Positions 9,347-20,280 of a stretch of DNA of 64,000 nt are shown here, piece by piece (position 1 is the first letter of the stretch; each line of letters opens with the position of its first letter). The notes below the pieces were generated by a model. It was not told the origin of the DNA, searched no databases, and worked only from the letters and a program-made list of their open reading frames with translations. The stretch comes from Microbulbifer flavimaris (GTDB taxonomy: Bacteria > Pseudomonadota > Gammaproteobacteria > Pseudomonadales > Cellvibrionaceae): contig NZ_LRFG02000002.1 of the NCBI RefSeq assembly GCF_001641755.2, forward strand, positions 922,693 through 986,692, read 5' to 3'. A program made the translations under genes and the position numbers.

Positions 9347-11107
9347 TTACTGCGCCTCCGCCGCATCGTAGACCAGCTCGCCCTTGTAATAGGTACGCAT
9401 TACCCGTGCCTTGTGCAGTTCCTCTGGCGCCAGCTGGAATAGATTCTGATCCAGCACGATCAGGTCACCCCACCTGCCCACTTGGATACTGCCGGTTTCT
9501 TCCTCCAGACGGTTGGCGATCGCACCATTGACGGTGAAGGCTCTGAGCATCCGCGCCAGGGATACGCGCCCGCCGGAAGCGGATTCGCCATTCGCACTTT
9601 CCGCCGGCGCGTCCACAGCACGCCGGGTCAGGGCCACCTGGATAGCGGATAGGGGATTGCCGACGGCCTCGCCGTGACAACCGCTGGCCGCAGCTACGGT
9701 GACCCCCTTCTCAAACAGGCGCAGGATCGGATATTGCCTGTCCGCACGCTCACGGCCAAGATTGGGTACGGCGACCTGGTTGAAAAGATCCTGTCGGGCA
9801 AAGCATGCCGGCTGCATCAGGGCAATAGCCTGCGTTTCGACAAACAGGTTCAGGTCGTCCGGATCCAGCAGCTGAATATGTGCGATGCTGTTGCGGAAAT
9901 CTTCGGGCCCATTGATATCGCGGGAGTGGACAAAGGCGCGCAGTGCCATATGAACGGCGCCGTCACCGATCGCATGAACCTGTGCCTGCAGGTTCTCAGC
10001 GTTGATACGCTTGACCTGCTGATTCAGTTTCTCCTGGCTGATCAGGGACTCGCCCCGGTAGTCCTCGCGATGTGCGTAGGGTTTCTTCAACACCGCTGCC
10101 TCTGTGCCCACCCTGCCATCCGTCCGCAGCTTGACGGACTGCAACCGAAAATCATCATCCTGAAATTTTTTACTGTGCTCGGCCAGCTCCTTGATAATCC
10201 GCTCGGGCATGGTGCCATCGATTTCGAAGGATGCCCTGACGCGAACGGTCAGCTCACCAAGCCCTGCCATTTTCTGAAGAATGCTGAGTTTTCGGGCATC
10301 CGTCCTGGGCTTGAAGCGCGCATCGTGGATCGTGGTGATACCCTGCCGATGCAAGGCCGCCTGCAGTGCCTCGATCTCTGCGCGGTAAGCCTCCTCACTC
10401 TTCTGGGGAATGATGCGCTCCAACAGGGCGATGGCACTCTGTCCCCGCATGACACCGATGGGCAGTCCGTTGGGGTCTCGCTCAATCACACCATCGGGCG
10501 GGTCCGGTGTATCCATATTGATGCCGGCGGCGGCAAGGGCCTCGGAGTTAGCCCAGATGGCCTGGTGATCACTGGAAAACAGCACGATAGGCACCGTATC
10601 ACTCACCTGATCCAGCTGGCCTTTGTGGGGAGCCCCCTCGCCGAAGGCGGTGCCGCTCCAGCCCTTGCCAACAATGACCTGTCGCTCCGGGTTCTGGTCC
10701 AGGAATTTGGCAACAGCCTCGAGGTAGCCCTCAATGGTTTTGGCGCCGTAGAGATCGACAGTCTCTGCCGGCCCGCCAGCTTGCGTATTGGCATCGATGA
10801 AACCCGGCAAGACCATCCTGCCCCCCAGGTCCTCTTCACGAGTGGCCGGACCAACAAATGGCGTGACGCCCTCCTCTCCACCCACAAAAGCGATTCGGCC
10901 ATCACGTATCGCCAATGCCTGGGCGATGCGGGAATCCGCATCGACGGTGTAGATATAGGCATTGCGCAACACCAGGTCCGCTGGTGGCACGGTTTCTTCC
11001 GCCGGTGTTTTCTCTGCCTGGGGTGGGCGCTCAGGGGCACGCTCCGTGTCGCGTCCGCAACCCACCAGCGACAACAAGGTGATGCAAATCAGCAGTATTC
11101 GTCCCAT
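9347..11107 (-). CDS. YtcJ-like amidohydrolase lipoprotein with degenerate metal site
   Basis: The 586-residue protein begins with a lipoprotein signal (LSLVGC, Cys17) and then shows the amidohydrolase-3/YtcJ fold: a beta-sandwich start (DLVLRNAYIYTVD), the PGFID strand, and the C-terminal return RWGDLIVLDQN. The usual metal-binding HxH after PGFID is replaced by Asn-Thr-Gln (residues 107-109). The late GSD aspartate region reads SGCHGEAV near 475-481. Histidines in VHAIGDGAVH and SIAHIQ remain. It may be a non-hydrolytic or altered-chemistry member attached to a membrane. It is transcribed toward the SMR gene and divergently arranged to nothing obvious; no substrate can be assigned. Confidence 0.8.
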   Translation of the reverse strand: MGRILLICITLLSLVGCGRDTERAPERPPQAEKTPAEETVPPADLVLRNAYIYTVDADSRIAQALAIRDGRIAFVGGEEGVTPFVGPATREEDLGGRMVLPGFIDANTQAGGPAETVDLYGAKTIEGYLEAVAKFLDQNPERQVIVGKGWSGTAFGEGAPHKGQLDQVSDTVPIVLFSSDHQAIWANSEALAAAGINMDTPDPPDGVIERDPNGLPIGVMRGQSAIALLERIIPQKSEEAYRAEIEALQAALHRQGITTIHDARFKPRTDARKLSILQKMAGLGELTVRVRASFEIDGTMPERIIKELAEHSKKFQDDDFRLQSVKLRTDGRVGTEAAVLKKPYAHREDYRGESLISQEKLNQQVKRINAENLQAQVHAIGDGAVHMALRAFVHSRDINGPEDFRNSIAHIQLLDPDDLNLFVETQAIALMQPACFARQDLFNQVAVPNLGRERADRQYPILRLFEKGVTVAAASGCHGEAVGNPLSAIQVALTRRAVDAPAESANGESASGGRVSLARMLRAFTVNGAIANRLEEETGSIQVGRWGDLIVLDQNLFQLAPEELHKARVMRTYYKGELVYDAAEAQ

Positions 11108-11190
11108 GGAGTCCTCTTCCCGGTTGAATGCCCCCTTTGTGTGGGCCGTCCGGCCTCACCGGGCACAGTATAGGAGAGAGGTCTGGGACT

Positions 11191-12006
11191 TCAGCGCTGG
11201 CAGCGACGGCAGAAAAACGTGCTGCGCTGGCCCAGCACCTGGTCGCGCACCGGTCGCCCACATCGGCGGCAGGGCTCGCCAGCGCGACCGTAGACGTTCA
11301 GCTGCTGAGCGAAGTAGCCCGGCTGGCCATCACCGCCGACAAAGTCACGCAATGTGGTGCCGCCTTGCTTGATGGCGTTAGCCAGCACCTGCTTGATGGC
11401 ATCGGCCAGGCGCTGGTAGCGGGTGCGGGAGATGCCGCCGGCGGGGCGATCCGGGCGGATACCGGCCAGGAACAGGGCCTCACTGGCGTAGATGTTGCCC
11501 ACGCCGACGACGATGCGGCCATCCATGATGAACGTCTTCACCGACTGGCGCCGGCCGCGGGAAGCGCTGAACAGGTAATCGCCGTTGAAATCCTCGGACA
11601 GGGGCTCGGGCCCGAGGTGCGACAGCAGGTCGTGGGCGGAGGGATCGCCGGTGGTCCACAGCAGGGCGCCAAAACGGCGCGGATCGTGATAGCGCAGGTG
11701 CCAGCCGCTATCCAGAATCCAGTCGATGTGGTCGTGCTTGCGCACCTCCGCACCCGACTCCACCAGCCGCAGGCTACCGGACATGCCCAGGTGCCAGATG
11801 GCACAGCCGCGATCGGTGTGAACCAGCAGGTATTTGGCGCGGCGTTCCAGGCGCAGGATCCTGGCACCGGCGATATGCTGCTCGAAGTCCGCATCCACCG
11901 GCCAGCGCAGGCTGCGCTGGCGCACCACGGCGGAACGCACGACGCGCCCCTGCAGGTGGGGAGCCAGGCCGCGGCGCGTAGTTTCTACTTCGGGGAGTTC
12001 TGGCAT
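11191..12006 (-). CDS. mutM: formamidopyrimidine-DNA glycosylase MutM
   Basis: MutM removes 8-oxoguanine and formamidopyrimidines from DNA by base excision with beta/delta lyase activity. The 271-residue protein starts [13 protein letters not shown] with the catalytic Pro2 and Glu3, contains the helix-two-turn-helix region ([12 protein letters not shown]) and ends in a four-cysteine zinc finger (CRRC ... CRRC) at about 246-270. All catalytic elements are present. It is preceded upstream by the rpmBG terminator, so it needs its own promoter or read-through. Confidence 0.97.
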   Translation of the reverse strand: MPELPEVETTRRGLAPHLQGRVVRSAVVRQRSLRWPVDADFEQHIAGARILRLERRAKYLLVHTDRGCAIWHLGMSGSLRLVESGAEVRKHDHIDWILDSGWHLRYHDPRRFGALLWTTGDPSAHDLLSHLGPEPLSEDFNGDYLFSASRGRRQSVKTFIMDGRIVVGVGNIYASEALFLAGIRPDRPAGGISRTRYQRLADAIKQVLANAIKQGGTTLRDFVGGDGQPGYFAQQLNVYGRAGEPCRRCGRPVRDQVLGQRSTFFCRRCQR

Positions 12007-12075
12007 CCGATCTCTTTCCGAACTACTGATTCCTGCAGGTATTGGGGTGGCGGCGCTGCTACCGGGGCCTGAATG

Positions 12076-12105
12076 AAAAAAGCCCGGTAAAAACCGGGCT
12101 TTTTT
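12076..12105 (-). terminator. terminator of the rpmBG operon
   Basis: A perfect 8-bp stem AGCCCGGT / ACCGGGCT with a 4-nt loop is flanked by A and T runs, so it can work in both directions. It begins 17 bp past the rpmG stop. Confidence 0.85.
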
Positions 12106-12121
12106 AGTGCAGGGAGGGCAA

Positions 12122-12277
12122 TTACTTGATCTTGCCTTCCTTGTACATCACATGCTTGCGAACGACGGGATCGTACTTTTTGATCTCCATCTTTTCCGGC
12201 ATGTTGCGCTTGTTCTTGGTGGTGGTGTAGAAGTGACCAGTGCCAGCACTGGAATTCAGACGAATTTTCTCACGCAT
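12122..12277 (-). CDS. rpmG: 50S ribosomal protein L33
   Basis: The 51-residue product starts [19 protein letters not shown] and ends [11 protein letters not shown], matching bacterial L33 of the zinc-independent type (no CxxC pairs). L33 lies near the E site of the large ribosomal subunit. It follows rpmB by 37 bp, the conserved rpmB-rpmG operon, and is followed by an intrinsic terminator. Confidence 0.96.
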   Translation of the reverse strand: MREKIRLNSSAGTGHFYTTTKNKRNMPEKMEIKKYDPVVRKHVMYKEGKIK

Positions 12278-12314
12278 TGTTCTGTCTCCGATATCTCAGC
12301 AGCTTGCTGCTAAC

Positions 12315-12563
<249 letters not shown>

Positions 12564-12800
12564 TCAAAACTCTCGTGCCCGCATGACAGGGTGTGCGGGG
12601 ACATCTATTCGGGATTCTAATCCGGTTCCTGGGCGGCGGCGGAAACTGTTCAGAATCTGGCCCGGCCGCAAAGAGCGGCGTTTTATACCAGAACAGCCCC
12701 CGGGGGGCAAGTTTTGTACAGCGATCTTCTCGATTTCAGAGAGGCGGGCGTCGATGCCAGCCATTGGCTCGACGGCGGAGCCCCGCGTGAACCGGCCCGC

Positions 12801-13475
12801 CTACAAGAGCCCCTGCTCGGCGAAAGACAGCGCCGCGCCCTCGCCCACGATCATATGGTCGAGGACCTTGATATCCACAAGCTCCAGGGCCTGCGACAGC
12901 CGCTCAGTTATCCACAGGTCCGCCTGACTCGGCTCACTGACGCCGGACGGGTGGTTGTGGGCCAGGATCACCGCCGCCGCACCCCGCTGCAGGGCCGCCT
13001 GCACCACCTCGCGGGGATAGACACTGGCGGCGTTGAGGGTGCCCTCGAACAGCTCTTCAAAGGCGATCACCCGGTGCTGGCTGTCCAGGTAGAGGCAGCA
13101 GAACACCTCCCGCCGCCGGTGGCGCAGCTGGGCAGCGAGGAAATCCCGCACTGCATCGGGGCTGCAGAGGGCGTCCGAGCGCTGGAGTGTCTCCGCCAGG
13201 TGCCGGCGCGCCATCTCCAGTACGGCCTGTAACTGGACATACTTGGCATCCCCCAGGCCCTTACCGCGACAGAAATCCTCCCGCCCGGCTTCCAGCAGCG
13301 GCCGCAGGCCGCCGAAATCGGCCAGTAGCTGGCGAGCCAGGTCCACCGCTGACAGGCCCGGCAGGCCCGTGCGCAGGAAGATCGCCAGTAATTCCGCATC
13401 GGACAGCGCGCTGGCGCCCCGCTGCAGCAGTTTTTCCCGCGGCCGCTCCGCCGCCGGCCAGTCCGTAATGGCCAT
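12801..13475 (-). CDS. radC: RadC family JAMM-domain protein
   Basis: The 224-residue protein has an N-terminal helix-hairpin-helix-like part ([21 protein letters not shown]) and a C-terminal MPN/JAMM metalloprotease-like domain with Glu140/141, HNHPSG at 173-178 and the SQAD aspartate just after. Despite the name, a direct role in radiation repair is unproven. The start at 13475 has a very strong GGGAGGAG ribosome site; an in-frame start 114 bases upstream would run into coaBC. It is divergent from coaBC, the usual arrangement. A TTATCCACA 9-mer lies inside the gene near 12907. Confidence 0.92.
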   Translation of the reverse strand: MAITDWPAAERPREKLLQRGASALSDAELLAIFLRTGLPGLSAVDLARQLLADFGGLRPLLEAGREDFCRGKGLGDAKYVQLQAVLEMARRHLAETLQRSDALCSPDAVRDFLAAQLRHRRREVFCCLYLDSQHRVIAFEELFEGTLNAASVYPREVVQAALQRGAAAVILAHNHPSGVSEPSQADLWITERLSQALELVDIKVLDHMIVGEGAALSFAEQGLL

Positions 13476-13563
13476 GGTCTCCTCCCTGAGTCCCGCTTGC
13501 CTGATAACATATGGCGCATCAATGCTAATCTTACCCGTTCCTTCAACTCCGGAAACAGCGCCC

Positions 13564-14775
13564 ATGTCGTCTCTGGCCAATAAACGCATCCTGCTGGGTA
13601 TCAGCGGTGGTATTGCCGCCTATAAAAGTGCCGACCTGGTGCGGCGCCTGAAAGAGCGCGGCGCCGACGTGCGCGTGGTCATGACAGCCGGCGCCCAGGA
13701 GTTCATCAAACCGCTCACATTCCAGGCCCTGTCCGGCCACCCGGTGCATACAGACCTGCTGGATCCCGCTGCCGAGGCGGCCATGGGGCACATCGAACTG
13801 GCCAAATGGGCGGAACTGATCCTCATTGCTCCGGCCAGCGCCCAGGTGCTGGCCAAGCTTGCCGGTGGTATGGCCGACGATCTGCTCAGCACCCTGTGCC
13901 TGGCCAGCGAGGCGACCCTGGCTCTGGCGCCGGCCATGAACCAGGCCATGTGGCGCCACCCGGCGACCGCGGCCAATGTGGACACCCTGCAAGCCCGCAA
14001 CACGCTCATCTGGGGTCCCGCGGCCGGCAGCCAGGCCTGCGGCGATGTGGGCCCGGGACGGATGCTGGAGCCGGAAGCGCTGGTGGCGGAGGTCGAGTCC
14101 CTGCTGCAGCCCCGCGCCGACCTGCGCGGCAAGCACTTCGCCATTACCGCCGGACCGACGCGGGAGTCTCTCGACCCGGTGCGCTACCTCACCAACCACA
14201 GCTCAGGCAAAATGGGCTTTGCCCTGGCGGCGGCGGCCCGGCGAGCAGGGGCGGAAGTCACCCTGATCGCCGGACCGGTCAACCTGCCGACCCCAGCCGG
14301 GGTGAAGCGCGTCGATGTGGTGGATGCCCGCGAGATGCAGGAAGCCGCCGAGCGCGCCGCCGACCTCTGCGATGTGTTTATCGCTGCCGCGGCCGTGGCC
14401 GACTTTCGCCCGGAGCGGATAGCGCAGGAGAAGATCAAAAAGAGCGATGGCAGCGATCGCGACACCCTCGCGCTGGTGAAGAATCCCGACATCGTCGCCG
14501 GTATCGCGGCACGCAATGAAAGAAGACCATTTACCGTGGGCTTCGCCGCAGAGACAGAAAAAGTCCTCGAGCACGCCGCGGGCAAGCTGTCACGCAAGAA
14601 GCTGGACATGATCATCGCCAACGATGTGAGCGAGGCAGACAGCGGCTTTAACAGCGAGCGTAACCGGGTGACGGTCCTGGATCCGAGCGGTCGCACCGAG
14701 CTGCCCCAGTCACTGAAGACGGCCCTGGCGGAACAGCTGATCGGGATGATCGCCGCCCAGGCATTCTCACAATAA
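13564..14775 (+). CDS. coaBC: bifunctional phosphopantothenoylcysteine decarboxylase / synthetase CoaBC
   Basis: CoaBC joins cysteine to phosphopantothenate and decarboxylates the product, the second and third steps of coenzyme A synthesis. The 403-residue protein has the FMN-binding CoaC half with [11 protein letters not shown] (12-22), catalytic His76 (GHIELA), the PAMNQAMW motif (123-130) and Cys159 in the substrate clamp [13 protein letters not shown]. The CoaB half starts near 190 ([18 protein letters not shown]) and includes KNPDIV. The length is normal. In Pseudomonas dut follows; here algC follows after 23 bp and dut is absent. Confidence 0.96.
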   Translation: MSSLANKRILLGISGGIAAYKSADLVRRLKERGADVRVVMTAGAQEFIKPLTFQALSGHPVHTDLLDPAAEAAMGHIELAKWAELILIAPASAQVLAKLAGGMADDLLSTLCLASEATLALAPAMNQAMWRHPATAANVDTLQARNTLIWGPAAGSQACGDVGPGRMLEPEALVAEVESLLQPRADLRGKHFAITAGPTRESLDPVRYLTNHSSGKMGFALAAAARRAGAEVTLIAGPVNLPTPAGVKRVDVVDAREMQEAAERAADLCDVFIAAAAVADFRPERIAQEKIKKSDGSDRDTLALVKNPDIVAGIAARNERRPFTVGFAAETEKVLEHAAGKLSRKKLDMIIANDVSEADSGFNSERNRVTVLDPSGRTELPQSLKTALAEQLIGMIAAQAFSQ

Positions 14776-14798
14776 CAACAAGCGTTTCTGGATTTATC

Positions 14799-17096
14799 GT
14801 GGTTTCAAAACTCAATAACGCCCTGTCTTTCCATCGCCGGCTCGCACTGCCGGCGCTGTTGTGCACCGCCGTCTGGCTCGGCGGCGCCGCCCTGCTCGAC
14901 CGCTGGGTGATTAGCCCCTACAACGCAGCCTCGATCGCAGAGGCGGCCTCGGCTAGAGCCGAAAGTGAGGCCGCACAGCTCGCGGCCATACTGGAAAAAC
15001 AGAAACGGCAACTTCAAGCACTCGCCGCAGGTGCCTTTCGCACGGCAAAGGAGAACAGGTTCGATGCGGGGAGCAGGGAGCGCCTGCAGTTCTTCTCGCA
15101 AAGCGAGTTGCGCGTCGGCGCGGGCTCGGCCCCCCAGCTCAATTTCGCCCTGCTGGACCTGATCAAGCGCACCCTGGAAGAGGGGCCGCAACCGGTGGAA
15201 ATATTGCGCACCGGCAGCAACAGCAACTGGCAGCAACACCAGGCGGCCGCAAGTGGTGAAGGTGTGGTGTTGCTGACGCGTTCGTTTGACCACCTGCAAC
15301 CCGCCCTGGAAAGCCTGGCGGACAGCGCCGGCGAGCGGATGCTGCTGCAGCAGTTCCCCGGTGGCCCGGCGCAAACCCTCTGGCAGGCGGGGCAGGGCAG
15401 CGGCCTGACCGCCAGGGCGCCGGTGGCAGGTTCCCATCTGACCCTGGCATTCCAGCCCGGTGCCACCTTTGCCAGCGACAACAGTATTGGTGCCGGCTGG
15501 ATCTACAGTGTGGGGCTGCTCGGCCTGCTGGTTTCCCTCGGCGCCCTGTGGCGATTCGTGCACCGCTATACCCAGGCACCGTGGGAGCAGCGGGGCAAGC
15601 GTCCGCGCCAGGCCGGGGGGGCCAGGGGAGGAAGGGCATCGGTCCCCGCCGGAGCATCGGCACCAGAGTCCGCCACTGTCGAGCCGACTTCGGCTCGTGA
15701 TCAGGTGGGGGATACCATGGAATTCCCCGAAGAAGTGTTTCGCGCTTACGACATCCGTGGCCTTGCCGGTTCGCAGATCAACGAGCCCTTTGCCTATCAG
15801 CTGGGCCGCGCCCTCGGCACGCTGGCGCAACACGCCGGTGAGGAGCTGCTGATGGTGGCCCGCGACGGCCGTAACAGCAGCGAGCTGCTGAGCCGCTGCC
15901 TGGTGGAGGGCATTCTTGACACCGGCTGCAACGCAGTAGACCTGGGACTGGCACCCTCGCCCCTGCTGTACTTCGCCTGCGCCCGGGGCACCAACAGCAG
16001 CAGTGGCGTGATCGTCACCGCCAGCCACAATCCGGCAGAGTACAACGGCTTCAAGATCGTGCTGAAGGGCCGCTCCCTGGCCGAAGACAAGTTGCAGAAA
16101 CTGCGCACCCTGATGCAGAGCGGACCGTTCGACAGCGGCGAGGGCAGTTACCGCGAGCAGGACATCCGCGAGCACTATATTGACGAGATCTTCAATGATG
16201 TGGCGCTGGCCGGGCAGCCGCGACTGGTGATCGACGCCGGTAACGGCGCTACCGCCAATCTGGCACCGCAGCTGTTCGAGCAGCTGGGCTGCAGCGTCAC
16301 TCCGCTCTTCTGCGAGGTGGACGGTAACTTCCCCAATCATCCCCCGGATCCGTCGCGCCCCGAAAACCTGCAGGCCCTGATCGACAAGGTTGCTGAAACC
16401 GGTGCGGAGCTCGGCGTGGCACTGGACGGTGACGGCGACCGGGTGACCCTTGTTTCCGGCTCCGGGCGCATTGCCTGGGCAGATCAGCTGGTGATGCTGC
16501 TGGCCCGCGACGTACTGGCCCGCAATCCCGGTGAAGACATCGTCTTCGATGTGAAGTGCAGCCGCGTGTTGAATGAGCTGGTCAACCAGTACGGTGGTCG
16601 ACCGGTTATGTGGAAGACCGGCCACGCACCCATGAAAAACAAAATGCAGGAGACCGGGGCAATTCTCGGCGGTGAGCTGTCAGGCCATATCTTTATCAAG
16701 GACCGCTGGTTCGGTTTCGATGACGGCATGTATGCCGCGGCCCGGGTTCTCGAAATCATGGCGCTGCGTGAGCAGAGCCTGGATGAATTGCTCGATTCGT
16801 TGCCGCAGATGGCCAGTACGCCGGAAATTCTGCTGCCGGTGGAAGAGAAGGACAAGTTCGCCCTGATCGAAAAGCTCAAAAAGCAGGGGCAGTTCAAGGG
16901 TGCAGATATCAATACCATCGACGGTCTGCGCATCGAGTTCCCGGAGGGCTGGGGGCTGGTAAGGGCCTCCAATACGGGCGCCGCCCTGACGCTGCGCTTT
17001 GAGGCAGAATCCCATGAAGCATTGCAGCGCATCTTTTCCACGGTACGAGAGCAGCTGCAGGCAGTGGCCCCGCAGCTGTCGCTGCCCGACCTCTGA
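14799..17096 (+). CDS. algC: phosphomannomutase/phosphoglucomutase AlgC with membrane N-terminal extension
   Basis: The C-terminal part (about 307-765) is a complete alpha-D-phosphohexomutase that interconverts mannose or glucose 6- and 1-phosphates for exopolysaccharide and LPS synthesis. The catalytic serine is Ser409 in TASHNPAEYNG, the metal loop DGDGDR is at 543-548, and the sugar-binding GELSGH is near 627. It is fused to about 300 residues with one helix near 14-33, a periplasmic-looking region with a coiled-coil start, a second helix near 228-248 and a low-complexity linker. The start is GTG. An internal ATG at 15717 (Met307), behind GGTGGGG, could make a soluble short form. argB follows after 57 bp. 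Confidence 0.93.
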   Translation: MVSKLNNALSFHRRLALPALLCTAVWLGGAALLDRWVISPYNAASIAEAASARAESEAAQLAAILEKQKRQLQALAAGAFRTAKENRFDAGSRERLQFFSQSELRVGAGSAPQLNFALLDLIKRTLEEGPQPVEILRTGSNSNWQQHQAAASGEGVVLLTRSFDHLQPALESLADSAGERMLLQQFPGGPAQTLWQAGQGSGLTARAPVAGSHLTLAFQPGATFASDNSIGAGWIYSVGLLGLLVSLGALWRFVHRYTQAPWEQRGKRPRQAGGARGGRASVPAGASAPESATVEPTSARDQVGDTMEFPEEVFRAYDIRGLAGSQINEPFAYQLGRALGTLAQHAGEELLMVARDGRNSSELLSRCLVEGILDTGCNAVDLGLAPSPLLYFACARGTNSSSGVIVTASHNPAEYNGFKIVLKGRSLAEDKLQKLRTLMQSGPFDSGEGSYREQDIREHYIDEIFNDVALAGQPRLVIDAGNGATANLAPQLFEQLGCSVTPLFCEVDGNFPNHPPDPSRPENLQALIDKVAETGAELGVALDGDGDRVTLVSGSGRIAWADQLVMLLARDVLARNPGEDIVFDVKCSRVLNELVNQYGGRPVMWKTGHAPMKNKMQETGAILGGELSGHIFIKDRWFGFDDGMYAAARVLEIMALREQSLDELLDSLPQMASTPEILLPVEEKDKFALIEKLKKQGQFKGADINTIDGLRIEFPEGWGLVRASNTGAALTLRFEAESHEALQRIFSTVREQLQAVAPQLSLPDL

Positions 17097-17141
17097 GAGC
17101 CCCGCCGGGCAAACAGGCCCGGCCAACTGAATACTGGATAG

Positions 17142-18056
<915 letters not shown>

Positions 18057-18188
18057 TCCGTACAAGCGGCAAGCCAGTAATTGAAGCGACGCCGGCGAAT
18101 CGTTAGGATTCCCGCGCCCGCCCTGTAATTTGCGCGGGGCGATAACAAGAACCGATGTTCCCGGCAGCCGCCGGGTGAAAGGCAGTCA

Positions 18189-18800
18189 ATGAGTAGCGAA
18201 AAAATCAACCGGCGCCAACAGATCCTGCAGGCACTGGCCCATATGCTGGAGGCCAGCCCCGGTGCGCGCATTACTACCGCGGCACTGGCCAAGGAGGTGG
18301 GTTTCTCGGAGGCGGCGCTGTATCGCCACTTCCCCAGCAAATCGAAGATGTTCGAAGGACTGATCGAGTTTATCGAGGAAACCATCTTCAGCCGGGTGTC
18401 CCTGATCCTGCAAGAAGAGCCCTCGGCGCTGGTCCGCTGCCAGAAAGTCCTGCACTTGCTGCTGGCATTCTGCGAGCGCAATCCCGGTATCACCCGACTG
18501 CTGACCGGCGACGCACTGACCGGGGAAACCGAGCGCCTGCACGGGCGCATCCTGCAATTCTTTGACCGTTTGGAAACCCAGATCAAGCAGATCCTGCGTG
18601 AAGCCGAGCTGCGGGAACAACTGCGGCCGGCAATCCCCCTGGGCAGTGCTGCCAACCTGCTGCTGGCCAGCGCTGAGGGCCGTATCGTTCAGTACGTTCG
18701 CAGCGGCTTCAAGCGTAAACCCACCGACAACTGGACGGAGCAGTGGCCGGTGCTGGTGGCAGGGTTCTTCCGCGAGCCGGCCATGGTACCGGCCCGCTGA
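18189..18800 (+). CDS. slmA: nucleoid occlusion factor SlmA
   Basis: SlmA is a TetR-fold DNA-binding protein that blocks FtsZ ring formation over unsegregated DNA. The 203-residue protein has the TetR helix-turn-helix at about 30-60 ([31 protein letters not shown]) and the SlmA-like C-terminal half ([17 protein letters not shown]). The position after argB and before pyrE is the same as in Pseudomonas. It is transcribed convergently with the DUF4124 gene. Confidence 0.95.
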   Translation: MSSEKINRRQQILQALAHMLEASPGARITTAALAKEVGFSEAALYRHFPSKSKMFEGLIEFIEETIFSRVSLILQEEPSALVRCQKVLHLLLAFCERNPGITRLLTGDALTGETERLHGRILQFFDRLETQIKQILREAELREQLRPAIPLGSAANLLLASAEGRIVQYVRSGFKRKPTDNWTEQWPVLVAGFFREPAMVPAR

Positions 18801-18850
18801 TCCGGCGGGACCGGGGCGGACTCAAGAGGGGTAAGAGGGGCGCCGGCTGA

Positions 18851-19465
18851 CTACTTACCGGCGATCTGGGTAAAGCGCTCTGCGGCGCGGTCGAACTCCT
18901 TGTCGACACGGGCCGCCTCCTGTTCACGGTGCTCCATTCGCTCGTGCAGTACCTTCATTTCCTGACGCAAATTGGCTATCCGCTCCAGCAGTTCCGGCGC
19001 CACCTCGTCCCCATGACGCTGGGTACGGGCGGCAACGGCCTCCGCCTGCTCGATTTGCAGCTCGATACTGGACAGGTTGGAGCGCAAAAGCGCCATATCC
19101 TGTTTGACTATTGCCAGTTTGCGGGACCTGGCGCTCTCTATGTCGGCCAGGCTGCTGTAGCGACGCAGCAACTCCATATCCGCCTCGCGCTGGGCCTCTG
19201 ACTGTCGCTTTCGCTTCAGCTCCTCGCCGCTCAGCTGCGGCGGCACCACCTCGAGCACCCGACCAGAGGGGCTCAATACCTCGTAACCGCCGGGGGCATA
19301 GCGTGGTGGCACCACGTCGTCGAGCACCTGGATGCCGTGCTCATTGGTATAACGGAACAGCACCTCTCCCTTTCCGGGCAGGGCACGGCTCTGCTCAGCA
19401 CTGATAGCAGTATTCGAAGCCGAAACTGCCAGGCATCCGGCCAGAATGTAGGGGGCAAACCTCAT
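18851..19465 (-). CDS. secreted DUF4124 protein with coiled coil
   Basis: The 204-residue protein has an N-terminal signal peptide (cleavage probably after SAISA near residue 23), a DUF4124-type segment (VLFRYTNEHGIQVLDDVVPP, about 35-55) and a long charged coiled coil from about 85 to the C terminus. It is probably periplasmic. The function of DUF4124 is not known. It lies between slmA and pyrE, on the same strand as pyrE with a 44-bp gap, and may be co-transcribed with it. Confidence 0.75.
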   Translation of the reverse strand: MRFAPYILAGCLAVSASNTAISAEQSRALPGKGEVLFRYTNEHGIQVLDDVVPPRYAPGGYEVLSPSGRVLEVVPPQLSGEELKRKRQSEAQREADMELLRRYSSLADIESARSRKLAIVKQDMALLRSNLSSIELQIEQAEAVAARTQRHGDEVAPELLERIANLRQEMKVLHERMEHREQEAARVDKEFDRAAERFTQIAGK

Positions 19466-19509
19466 CGCGGTTCTCTTTGATCTCTGACAACGCAGGGGGC
19501 GTCGCCGCG

Positions 19510-20166
19510 CTAGTCCCGGGCGGCCACGCCGTAACGCCGCCGGTAATCCACAATTTTCTCCAGAGTATCACCCTGTCGCGGCGTATCCTCAAGGTAGCTG
19601 ATGATGTCATCCAGCTCCACGATACTGATCACCGGAACCTTGAACTCACTCTCCACCTGCTGGATGGCGGATAGCTCAGTCTCCTCACTGGCCCGCTCCT
19701 GGCGATTCAGGCCGATGACGACGCCGGCGGGCTCAGCACCCTGGGCGCCGATAATATCCATCACTTCGCGCACCGCGGTACCCGCAGTAATCACATCATC
19801 GATAATCAAGACCTTGCCTTCCAGCGGCGCACCCACTAAGGTTCCGCCTTCGCCGTGATCCTTGGCCTCTTTGCGGTTGTAACAGAAAGGCTTATCCACG
19901 CCTTTCTGTGCGAGCGCCACGGCAGTCACCGCCCCGAGCGGAATACCTTTGTAGGCCGGCCCGAAAATGACATCGAACTCTACTCCAGAGGCAAGAATCG
20001 CCTCGGCGTAGGCCTGCCCGAGTGCTGCCAGGGCGGCACCGGAGTGGAAGCGGCCGGCATTGAAAAAATAGGGACTTTGACGACCCGACTTCAGGGTGAA
20101 CTCACCAAAACAAAGCACCTGATGGTCCAGGGCCAGTTGGATAAAATCGCGCTGATACTGCTGCAT
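19510..20166 (-). CDS. pyrE: orotate phosphoribosyltransferase
   Basis: PyrE transfers a phosphoribosyl group from PRPP to orotate to form OMP in pyrimidine synthesis. The 218-residue protein has the family start [13 protein letters not shown], the [18 protein letters not shown] block, and the PRPP-binding loop [14 protein letters not shown] chose the ATG at 20166 because its N terminus matches relatives; the frame stays open for 24 more codons. It is divergent from crc across a 114-bp gap. Confidence 0.96.
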   Translation of the reverse strand: MQQYQRDFIQLALDHQVLCFGEFTLKSGRQSPYFFNAGRFHSGAALAALGQAYAEAILASGVEFDVIFGPAYKGIPLGAVTAVALAQKGVDKPFCYNRKEAKDHGEGGTLVGAPLEGKVLIIDDVITAGTAVREVMDIIGAQGAEPAGVVIGLNRQERASEETELSAIQQVESEFKVPVISIVELDDIISYLEDTPRQGDTLEKIVDYRRRYGVAARD

Positions 20167-20280
20167 GGAAATTTGGAAACTATTGGCTAAGGTGAAGGGA
20201 GACCTCCCCACGGGAAGCTGCGGGAGGGGTATGCACATAATGTTACTAATGATACACAGTCCGCTGGTAAGGGGCTAATA

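Noticed and set aside
12907..12915. TTATCCACA in radC as a regulatory DnaA box
   Set aside because: It lies inside a conserved coding stretch, far from a promoter; likely chance.
14805..16625. Minus-strand open frame antisense to algC
   Set aside because: It overlaps the conserved AlgC catalytic region and lacks any family feature.
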